Source of the DNA: Chloroflexota bacterium
Lineage (GTDB): Bacteria; Chloroflexota; Anaerolineae; CG2-30-64-16
Reading direction: 5' to 3'
DNA length: 16,856 nucleotides
Assembly: GCA_029555885.1 (NCBI GenBank)
Contig: JAKPQT010000512.1
Location: forward strand, 1-16,856
The notes beneath the pieces are model-generated. The model was given only the letters and a program-made list of their open reading frames with translations, did no database searches and was not told where the DNA came from. The position numbers were made by a program, and so were the translations under genes. Shown here in pieces: positions 1-5,646 of this stretch (the first letter of the stretch is position 1; every line of letters starts with the position of its first letter).

Positions 1-424
1 CCGCCAGCAGGAAGAAGGTGTTCACGAGGTGCAGCGCCATCGAGACCGCACGGGCCACCGACTGGTTGTCGGCCACCCAGCCGAACAGCACCAGCCCCGC
101 TCCGATCAGGGCTTCCAGGATCATGAGGATGCCGCAGAGGACGAGACTCCTGCGGATGATGTGCCCGCGGCCGTACACCCGGAACCCCCAGACGATCAGC
201 GCCAGCACCAGGAGCGCAGCCAGCCCGGAGGTCAGCCGGTGCGAGAACTCGATGAGCGTCTCGACCTGCGGCGCGCGCGGCACCACGACGCCGTTGCACA
301 GCGGCCAGTGGCTGCCGCAGCCCGCGCCCGACCCCGTTGCGCGCACGAACGCGCCCCACAGGATGACAAGGACGTTATATACCAGCACCAGCCAGGTGAA
401 CGCGGCGAAACGCCGGCTCTTCAT
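1..424 (-). CDS. ctaA: Heme A synthase (CtaA/COX15), C-terminus outside window
   Basis: The enzyme oxidises heme O to heme A for aa3-type cytochrome oxidases and is an integral membrane protein. The first 141 residues are visible. An N-terminal membrane segment (about 8-27) is followed by an extracellular loop with the family cysteine pair C36 and C43 in GCGSHWPLCNG, then EFSHR with E59 and H62, and a second histidine H132 in MALHLVNTF. These match the paired cysteines, the glutamate and the first two heme-ligand histidines known from Bacillus CtaA. Membrane segments are apparent near 65-82, 95-115 and 125-141. The ATG at 424 has AGGAA upstream. It is the last visible gene of a minus-strand run, 41 nt after the GNAT gene. 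Its presence implies a heme-copper oxidase in the organism. The rest of the gene lies to the left of the window. Confidence 0.93.
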   Translation of the reverse strand, partial: MKSRRFAAFTWLVLVYNVLVILWGAFVRATGSGAGCGSHWPLCNGVVVPRAPQVETLIEFSHRLTSGLAALLVLALIVWGFRVYGRGHIIRRSLVLCGILMILEALIGAGLVLFGWVADNQSVARAVSMALHLVNTFFLLA

Positions 425-465
425 ATGGGTTCCTGTAGTGATTATGGTCATCTGACACGCTGTTA

Positions 466-1014
466 TCAGGCGATGCGCTTCGCCATCAGGATATCGGGCT
501 TGCCGCGGCCATTCGCGTCCGGCACGACGCCGGCGACTACGAAGCCGCACTTGCGGTAGAAGTCGAACGGATGGCCCTTCAGGTTGCGAATGGCCGCCAG
601 TTGGCCCGGCAGGTCGTCATACAGGTCCACCCCCGACAGCGACGTCATATCGTCTTCATCGTCGGTGCCGAGCCACAGCGTCAGCCCGCCGCGGGCGCGC
701 ACCTGTGCCTCCAGGTCGGCCACGAGCGCGCGGCCGATCCCGCGCCCCTGTTGTGCAGGATGCACGACCAACGGGTGCAGCTCCCAGACGTTGCCCTCGT
801 AACCCGGGATGCCGCCCACCCAGCCGAGCAGCGTGTCGCCGTCCACCGCCGCGCGGCAGATTTTGCCGGGTTCCAGCGCTTCGCGCACCTCTTCCAGCGC
901 AGAATCCAGGTCCGGCCAGGCCGCGGGCCAGTGCTCCCGAAAGCCCTCCACCAACGCCGCGGCCGCCTGGCGGATGAGCACGTCATCGTCTGGCGTGAGA
1001 TCGGTGATGCGCAC
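466..1014 (-). CDS. GNAT acetyltransferase, AAC(6')-like
   Basis: This 182-residue protein has one GNAT fold for acetyl-CoA-dependent N-acetylation. The acetyl-CoA pyrophosphate loop is QQGRGIGRAL (about 88-97), preceded by the beta-4 strand ELHPLVVHP. The C-terminal part HPFDFYRKCGF followed by VVPDANGRGKPD (about 148-175) resembles a GNAT group usually labelled aminoglycoside 6'-N-acetyltransferase-like. That label is from memory of the family, and the true substrate is unknown. No ATG is available in frame near the start. The GTG at 1014 lies 5 nt after the stop of the M55 peptidase gene, which suggests translational coupling; a CTG at 1026 is a less likely alternative. It is the third gene of a four-gene minus-strand run ending in ctaA. 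Confidence 0.82.
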   Translation of the reverse strand: MRITDLTPDDDVLIRQAAAALVEGFREHWPAAWPDLDSALEEVREALEPGKICRAAVDGDTLLGWVGGIPGYEGNVWELHPLVVHPAQQGRGIGRALVADLEAQVRARGGLTLWLGTDDEDDMTSLSGVDLYDDLPGQLAAIRNLKGHPFDFYRKCGFVVAGVVPDANGRGKPDILMAKRIA

Positions 1015-1019
1015 GGTGG

Positions 1020-1859
1020 TCAGACCTGTGCCATGCTGACCAGCGCGCGGAACCCGCGGTAGGCCTCCGGCATCTCCTGCGCCGTGTATTGGACGCGCTT
1101 GCCCTCCAGCCGCCGCGCGCCCGGCAGCAGCGCCGCAGCATCGGCCATCTCCGAACGGATGAATTCGATGACCGCCGTGATCGGCGGCGTCAGGACGAAC
1201 GGCTTCGGCGGCACATCCGCGAACAGGTGACCCACGGCCCGCGCGGCAGTCTGCTCGATGATCTCCGCGGTCACCCGCGGGGGCAGGCACTCGGCAGACG
1301 TGCGTCCGGTAGCCCGCTTGACGATCGCGGTCTCGATGGGACCCAACAGCGTTTTGGCCTCGGCGCAGGCCGTTTGGTCGCCGGAAATCATGAGCACCGG
1401 CACGCCGAAGTGACCGCAGACGGCCGCGTTCAGGCCGATTTCACCGATGGGCTGCCATCGGCCGTCGGCCTGGACAATCCAGACGCCATCCACGCGGGCG
1501 CTGGACCAGGTGTGATCGAGAATCGCGTTGGGCGTGCCCACGCGGGCATGATAGCCGATGAACAGGACGCCATCTACCCCGCCATCGATGCCCTCCACCA
1601 TCGAGAGGGGCCGCGGCGTGCCGGAGTTGAGCAGGGCGCGCGGGTCGAGGTGTTCGAGCAGGATGTTGCGGTTGTCCCCATGGCCATCGCTGACGATGAC
1701 TTCGTCCGCGCCCGCAGCCAGCGCGCCCCGGATGGCCGCGTTGACGTCCTGGGTCATCAGCATGCGGAAGCGCCCGTACTCAGCATGGCTGGAGTTTGTG
1801 TGGTCGCCGTGGACGACGCCGGTGATGCCTTCCATATCGGCTGCAATAAGAATCTTCAT
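1020..1859 (-). CDS. dppA: M55 family D-aminopeptidase (DppA-like)
   Basis: M55 peptidases are dinuclear-zinc aminopeptidases that release N-terminal D-amino acids, best known from DppA of Bacillus subtilis. The 279 residues match the family in length. The zinc ligands of DppA are present: D8 and E10 in ADMEG, H60 in SDGHGD, H104 in GYHA, and E140 in GEIGLN, which takes the place of E133. DHT at 115-117 is also typical. No signal peptide is seen, so the protein is cytoplasmic. The ATG at 1859 has AGGAAA upstream and begins 16 nt after the upstream TrxR stop. No oligopeptide transporter genes lie nearby, unlike the Bacillus dpp operon. A role in recycling D-amino-acid peptides from cell wall is an inference. 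Confidence 0.93.
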   Translation of the reverse strand: MKILIAADMEGITGVVHGDHTNSSHAEYGRFRMLMTQDVNAAIRGALAAGADEVIVSDGHGDNRNILLEHLDPRALLNSGTPRPLSMVEGIDGGVDGVLFIGYHARVGTPNAILDHTWSSARVDGVWIVQADGRWQPIGEIGLNAAVCGHFGVPVLMISGDQTACAEAKTLLGPIETAIVKRATGRTSAECLPPRVTAEIIEQTAARAVGHLFADVPPKPFVLTPPITAVIEFIRSEMADAAALLPGARRLEGKRVQYTAQEMPEAYRGFRALVSMAQV

Positions 1860-1875
1860 GCGTTCGTTTCCTGTG

Positions 1876-3084
1876 TCACTGGCTGTGCAGATACTCGCGA
1901 ATCATCAACGCCGCGGTGGCACCCTCGCCTGCCGCTGCGGCGGCCTGTTTGGTGCTGCCTGAACGCACATCGCCGGCCGCGAAGACCCCCGGCATCGAGG
2001 TTTCCAGGTTCAGGTCCGTCTTCACGAAGCCGTACTTGTCCCGTTCGATTTCCGGCGGCAGCCAGTCGCTGTTCGGGCTGAGCCCGATGAAGATGAAGAC
2101 GCCGTCAGGTGTCCAGCTCTTCGTCTCGCCCGTCGCGCGGTCAACCACGTCCACACCCAGGAGCTTGCCCCGCTGCGCGCGAAACGCCTGGACTGCATGG
2201 TTGGTTATGACCTCCATGTTGGGTTGTTTTGCCACCGCTTCCTGTAGCAATCGGCTGGCTTTGACCTCCGGCAGGAACTCGACGATGGTCACATGGCGGG
2301 CAAACTGCTTGATGAATAGGCTTTCCTGGAAGCCGCTGTTGCCGCCGCCGACCACGAGTACGTCCTTATCGCGGTAAAACGCCGCATCGCAGACCGCGCA
2401 AAAGTGGATGGCCGACCCGATGAGCTCGCGTTCGCCGGGCACCATCAGCCGCCGGTAGCGCGAACCGGTCGCAATCAGCACGGCCTGGGCGCTGTATTCC
2501 GCACCAGACGAGGTGGTGACGCAGAGATACTGCCCGACGCGGCGCAACCCCTGCACCCCGGCGGCCTGCAGCAGCTCGACGCCGAAGCGCCGCGCCTGGT
2601 TGGTCAGCCGTTGGGCGAACTCTGCGCCGGAGATGCCCTGATCGAAGCCGGGGTAGTTCTCCATGAGCTGCGTGTTGCCCACCTGGCCGCCCGCCACCCC
2701 GCGCTCGATAATCAGCGTGCTGATGCCCTCGCGCGCAGCGTAGATGGAGGTGGTCAGCCCGGCGGGGCCGCCCCCGATGATGATGAGTTCGTAGAAGGTC
2801 TGCTTCGCGGTGGATATCAGCCCCAGCGTGCGCGCCAGTTCCTCGTTGCTCGGCTCGACGAGCACACGGCCATCCGGGAAGACAAGGGTCGGGACGCTAC
2901 GCATCCCGTTGTTGATGCGTTCTACTTCGGCCATCGCCGCGGCGTCGCCATCGATATCGATGTAGGTGTAGGGGATGCGATGCTCGCCCAGGAACTGTTT
3001 CGAGCGGCGGCAGTCCGGACACCAGGGCGTGCCGTACATGACGATCGGCGCATGTTCGGTAGTGAGCGGAGCAGGACCCGTCAT
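1876..3084 (-). CDS. trxB: Glutaredoxin-like domain fused to thioredoxin reductase
   Basis: This 402-residue fusion is a predicted cytoplasmic disulfide reductase. Residues about 12-88 form a glutaredoxin/NrdH-like domain with WCPDC (C22, C25) and the cis-proline motif VPT at 63-65. Residues about 96-402 are a low-molecular-weight thioredoxin reductase: FAD-binding GGGPAG at 103-108, redox-active CAVC at 228-231, nucleotide-binding GGGNSG at 245-250, and FAAGD near the C-terminus. Where classical NADPH-dependent TrxR has HRRxxxR after the second Rossmann strand, this protein reads EFLPEVK, so the 2'-phosphate-binding arginines are absent. The N-terminal redoxin could be the built-in electron acceptor. 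The ATG at 3084 has AAGGAGA upstream; an open frame continues upstream but has no coding character. It heads the operon with the M55 peptidase, GNAT and ctaA genes. Confidence 0.93.
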   Translation of the reverse strand: MTGPAPLTTEHAPIVMYGTPWCPDCRRSKQFLGEHRIPYTYIDIDGDAAAMAEVERINNGMRSVPTLVFPDGRVLVEPSNEELARTLGLISTAKQTFYELIIIGGGPAGLTTSIYAAREGISTLIIERGVAGGQVGNTQLMENYPGFDQGISGAEFAQRLTNQARRFGVELLQAAGVQGLRRVGQYLCVTTSSGAEYSAQAVLIATGSRYRRLMVPGERELIGSAIHFCAVCDAAFYRDKDVLVVGGGNSGFQESLFIKQFARHVTIVEFLPEVKASRLLQEAVAKQPNMEVITNHAVQAFRAQRGKLLGVDVVDRATGETKSWTPDGVFIFIGLSPNSDWLPPEIERDKYGFVKTDLNLETSMPGVFAAGDVRSGSTKQAAAAAGEGATAALMIREYLHSQ

Positions 3085-3118
3085 AGCGTCTCCTTGACAG
3101 ATGTGAATGACGGACCGT

Positions 3119-3148
3119 AGTATAGCATAGGTCGCGCACGGCTGAGAA
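3119..3148 (-). promoter_or_regulatory. Candidate promoter of the trxB-fusion operon
   Basis: On the minus strand a TATACT hexamer (3124-3119) resembles a -10 box. TTCTCA (3148-3143), 18 nt further upstream, is a weak -35. A transcript would start near 3112, giving a leader of about 28 nt that includes the AAGGAGA ribosome site. The -35 match is poor, so this is tentative. Confidence 0.4.
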
Positions 3149-3190
3149 GGCCATCGCGAGGTTTCCAGCAATTCCAATGCAGGCTGTAAA

Positions 3191-3299
3191 GCATCCTGAG
3201 TGGAGGCCCGGAGGGCCGCAGTCGAAGGATGTGGGCTGCGCAAGCGCTCTTCGACTGCGGCCAGCCAGGCATAGCTTGGCCGCCCTCCGCTTAGGATGC
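3191..3299. repeat. Imperfect inverted repeat, REP-like
   Basis: The left arm (3191-3227) runs from GCATCCTGAG to GCAGTCGAAG and the right arm (3249-3299) is its imperfect reverse complement, from CTTCGACTGC to TTAGGATGC. Both arm ends pair, but the right arm carries about 14-20 extra bases in its middle, so the two arms differ by an insertion. The left arm contains a smaller hairpin of its own (GGCCC, GGA, GGGCC). Similar CATCCT/GTCGAAG palindromes are common dispersed repeats in some environmental bacteria; that comparison is from memory. A copy-number search of the genome would settle it. Confidence 0.7.
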
Positions 3300-3386
3300 C
3301 TTCGCTGGCGACTGTATTTCGGATCCCTGGGGGCTACAACCGGGCCAAGTGGGGTAGTCCACCTTCAATCTGACCAGAGTCATTTT

Positions 3387-4244
3387 ATGTTGGCGTCCAG
3401 TAAATATATATCATTTCGTATTTATCTGCTGGGGTTTCTGGCGTTGTGCGCCGTGGTGGCCGGGCTTGCACTGGCCCGTCTGCCGGATGGCCGGCTACAT
3501 GTCTACTTCCTGGACGTGGGCCAAGGCGACGCCATCCTCATCCGCGCGCCGGACGGCCGGCAGGTGTTGGTGGATGGCGGGCCCAGTCCTGCTGCGCTGC
3601 TGGACGAATTGGGAAGCCTCCTGCCATTCTGGGATCGCACCCTCGATATGGTCGTGCTGACCCATCCGGATACGGATCACATGAACGGCCTGCTGCCCCT
3701 GTTCGAGCGGTATCGCATAGCCACCGTGCTCGATACCGTGCAGGATGGCGGCGAAGCGCCGGCGTGGTCCGCGGCATTGGCCGCGCACCGCGGCCAGCGC
3801 ATCACGGCGCGGCGCGGGATGCGGCTCGTACTGGACGACCTGCGCATAACCGTGCTGCATCCGGCGGAGCCTCTGCTGCCGGAGACAAGCGACAACGCCG
3901 CATCCCTGGTCCTGCGTCTCGACTACGGCGAGATCAGCCTGCTGCTGATGGGCGATGCAGAGCAGGCCACCGAGGAGGCCTTGCTGGCTGCGGGCCAGCC
4001 GCTCCAGGCGGATGTCCTGAAGGTGGCCCATCATGGCAGCGGCGGCGGCACGTCAGCCGCTTTCCTTGCCGCGGTGCAGCCGCAGTTGGCCGTCATCCAG
4101 GTGGGTGCAGACAACCGGTTCGGCCATCCTCATCCTGACACGTTGGCACGTCTGGCCCAGGCGCAGGTGCTCCGTACCGACCAGGACGGGCGCATCGAGG
4201 TTATCAGCGACGGCCGCCGGTTGTGGATTAGAGTTGGACATTAG
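3387..4244 (+). CDS. Membrane-anchored ComEC-like MBL-fold hydrolase
   Basis: This 285-residue protein has one N-terminal membrane segment (about 12-30, after K6 and R11) and then a metallo-beta-lactamase domain of the type found at the C-terminus of ComEC/Rec2. Features in order: FLDVGQGDAILI (41-52), VDGG (62-65), the metal motif HPDTDH (93-98), the ComEC-like DNAASLVLRL (169-178), MGDAE with D190, and AHHGS (214-218). The competence-channel part of ComEC is absent, so this is a stand-alone, probably externally facing hydrolase. Its substrate is unknown; nuclease or phosphodiesterase activity is a guess from ComEC. The ATG at 3387 directly precedes the basic and hydrophobic segment. Its ribosome site is weak (AGAG). 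The upstream in-frame extension covers the inverted repeat and is not believed. Confidence 0.85.
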   Translation: MLASSKYISFRIYLLGFLALCAVVAGLALARLPDGRLHVYFLDVGQGDAILIRAPDGRQVLVDGGPSPAALLDELGSLLPFWDRTLDMVVLTHPDTDHMNGLLPLFERYRIATVLDTVQDGGEAPAWSAALAAHRGQRITARRGMRLVLDDLRITVLHPAEPLLPETSDNAASLVLRLDYGEISLLLMGDAEQATEEALLAAGQPLQADVLKVAHHGSGGGTSAAFLAAVQPQLAVIQVGADNRFGHPHPDTLARLAQAQVLRTDQDGRIEVISDGRRLWIRVGH

Positions 4245-4342
4245 TGCGAATCTGCATGCTACATGCGCACATTAACAGGTATTGGTAGCCAGATTGAGTT
4301 ACAGGTCACTGTACGGGGCGTCTATCTGGGTTACATTTATAC

Positions 4343-4372
4343 TTGGTGCGGTATGCTGGCACCGAGTTTTTT
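4343..4372 (+). terminator. Short hairpin followed by T6
   Basis: TTGGTGC (4343-4349) pairs with GCACCGA (4359-4365), including one G-U pair, around a 9-nt loop. A run of six T (4367-4372) follows. It lies about 100 nt after the MBL stop and just upstream of the AAGGAG site of the next gene. It could terminate MBL transcription or act as a leader attenuator. The stem is short, so confidence is limited. Confidence 0.4.
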
Positions 4373-4392
4373 CATGCAAGGAGAAAGATGGG

Positions 4393-5550
4393 ATGTTGTT
4401 GACGCAAAGTAGGAAAAAGATCGTGCTGCTCATCGTGGCAGCCCTGATGGTCATGAGCCTGCCGCTGGCCGTGGCTGCGCAGACCGCAGACACCACGACG
4501 AACGGCATCACGGCGCCGGCAGACGGTGCGACGGTGAGCGGGACGGTTACGGTGACCGGCTATGCGAGCGACCCGAACTTCATGAAGTGGCAGCTCGACC
4601 TGCTGCCGGGCGGCGATGCGAGTGCAGCGGGCTTCCTGGCCCTGGGTGAGACGCAGGGCGTGTTCACCTACACGCTGAACACGATCGGTCTGCCGAACGG
4701 CGAGCATGCGTTGCGGTTGCGGGTCGTGCGCAACGACAGCAACTACACCGAGTACACCACCAAGTTCACCATTGCCAACGGTGCGGCTGCGCCGGCTGCG
4801 GCGGCGACACCTGTCGCTACAGCGACTCCCGCTGCTGTGGCAGCGGCTGCGACTGCGGTCACGGGCAACGGTTTCGTCGCCCCGGCTGAGGGTGCGACGG
4901 TCAGCGGCGTGGTGGAAATCCGCGGCAACGCGACTTCTGCCGACTTCATGAAGTGGCAGCTCGACCTGCTCCCGGGCAGCGATCCGAACGCGGCCGCCTT
5001 CCTGGCCCTCGGGGAAGAGCAGGGTGTCTTCACTCACACGCTCGACACCACCAACCTGCCGCAGGGCGAGCACAGCCTCCGGCTGCGCGTCGTGCGCGGG
5101 GATGCGAACTATGACGAGTATCTCGTGAAGTTCACCATTGGCCCGGCCACGGCCGCCGTTGCGGCGCGTGCCACCGCGGCTGCGCCTGTGGCGGCGCGTG
5201 CGACGGCTGCGGCTCCGACCGCGGCCGCTGCAACCACGACGGCTGCCGCGACGCCTGAGGCCATGACGAACGGCATCACGGCGCCGGCAGACGGTGCGAC
5301 GGTGAGCGGGGCGGTCGAGGTGACCGGTTATGCGAGCGATGCGGATTTCATGAAGTGGCAGCTCGACCTGCTGCCGGGCGGGGATGCGAGTGCGGCTGCG
5401 TTCCTGGACCTCGGTGAGGAACAGGGTGTGTTCACCTACACGCTGAACACGATCGGCCTGCCGAACGGCGAGCATGCGTTGCGGTTGCGGGTCGTGCGCA
5501 ACGACAGCAACTACACCGAGTACACCACCAAGTTCACCATCGCCAACTAA
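4393..5550 (+). CDS. Secreted three-repeat Ig-like domain protein
   Basis: The product has 385 residues. A signal peptide is clear: basic SRKK at 6-9, a hydrophobic core at about 10-25 and a likely cleavage after AVAA near 29. Three repeats of about 92 residues follow (37-129, 159-249, 293-385). Each starts NG(I/F)xAPAxGATVSG, contains FMKWQLDLLPG, and ends in a beta-rich KFTI strand, so each looks like an extracellular Ig-type beta-sandwich. Linkers of about 29 and 43 residues are rich in Ala, Thr and Pro, and the second contains VAARATAAAP twice. No sortase signal, membrane anchor or catalytic motif is visible. The ATG at 4393 is 9 nt after AAGGAG. A surface or matrix-binding role is only an inference. 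A strong terminator lies 44 nt after the stop. Confidence 0.88.
   Translation: MLLTQSRKKIVLLIVAALMVMSLPLAVAAQTADTTTNGITAPADGATVSGTVTVTGYASDPNFMKWQLDLLPGGDASAAGFLALGETQGVFTYTLNTIGLPNGEHALRLRVVRNDSNYTEYTTKFTIANGAAAPAAAATPVATATPAAVAAAATAVTGNGFVAPAEGATVSGVVEIRGNATSADFMKWQLDLLPGSDPNAAAFLALGEEQGVFTHTLDTTNLPQGEHSLRLRVVRGDANYDEYLVKFTIGPATAAVAARATAAAPVAARATAAAPTAAAATTTAAATPEAMTNGITAPADGATVSGAVEVTGYASDADFMKWQLDLLPGGDASAAAFLDLGEEQGVFTYTLNTIGLPNGEHALRLRVVRNDSNYTEYTTKFTIAN
4501..4779 (+). repeat. Ig-like repeat unit 1 of the secreted protein
   Basis: This 279-nt unit encodes residues 37-129. By hand count it differs from unit 3 at about 22 of 279 positions, and 83 consecutive bases near its end are identical in both. 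The two units are exactly 768 nt (256 codons) apart. Confidence 0.9.
4867..5139 (+). repeat. Ig-like repeat unit 2 of the secreted protein
   Basis: This unit encodes residues 159-249. It shares FMKWQLDLLPGSD and the GEHSLRLRVVRGD region with units 1 and 3 but is clearly more diverged at both DNA and protein level. Confidence 0.88.
5269..5547 (+). repeat. Ig-like repeat unit 3 of the secreted protein
   Basis: This unit encodes residues 293-385 and runs to the stop codon. Its first 42 nt are identical to those of unit 1. Only about 7 of its 93 residues differ from unit 1. Confidence 0.9.
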
Positions 5551-5593
5551 CAGGCATGGTGCGTAGCCGTCGCCGTCGGGCGGCGGCTAATGT

Positions 5594-5646
5594 AACAGCC
5601 AGGTCCGCTCAGGTCGGTTCGACCAGCGCAGCCTGGCTGTTTTTTA
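5594..5646 (+). terminator. Strong intrinsic terminator, convergent genes
   Basis: A nested hairpin is visible. ACAGCCAGG (5595-5603) pairs with CCTGGCTGT (5632-5640). Inside it CGCT (5606-5609) pairs with AGCG (5625-5628), and GGTCG pairs with CGACC across a GTT loop (5612-5624). Six T follow on the plus strand (5640-5645). It ends transcription of the secreted-protein gene and overlaps the last codons and stop of the convergent antiporter gene. Confidence 0.85.

Larger units (their letters stand above)
3085..3386. other. 302-nt divergent intergenic region
   Basis: This region separates the minus-strand trxB-fusion operon from the plus-strand MBL gene. It holds the candidate minus-strand promoter near 3119-3148 and the large inverted repeat at 3191-3299. 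I see no convincing plus-strand promoter and no plausible small gene. Open frames crossing it on both strands lack ribosome sites at their starts and follow the inverted repeat. Confidence 0.7.

Noticed and set aside
1015..1290. N-terminal extension of the AAC(6')-like GNAT into the M55 gene
   Set aside because: It would overlap 270 nt of a well-supported gene. The GNAT fold begins at MRITDLTPDDD from the GTG at 1014.
1089..2081. A 330-codon open frame on the plus strand
   Set aside because: It is antisense to the M55 and TrxR genes, whose motifs are unambiguous. The translation is low-complexity, rich in Arg, Asp and His, as expected for a GC-rich shadow frame.
3085..3243. N-terminal extension of the TrxR fusion by 53 codons
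   Set aside because: The extension runs through the likely promoter and into the inverted repeat, while the ATG at 3084 has a clear AAGGAGA site.
3177..3386. N-terminal extension of the MBL protein by 70 codons
   Set aside because: It translates the inverted repeat, and the hydrophobic anchor follows directly after the ATG at 3387.
4244..4270. Hairpin just after the MBL stop (GCATG/CATGC within GTGC/GCAC)
   Set aside because: The stem is short and interrupted, and no T-run follows, so a terminator call is not supported.
4372..5475. A 367-codon open frame on the minus strand
   Set aside because: It is antisense to the secreted repeat protein. Its Arg-rich repeats merely mirror the coding repeats, and it has no ribosome site.
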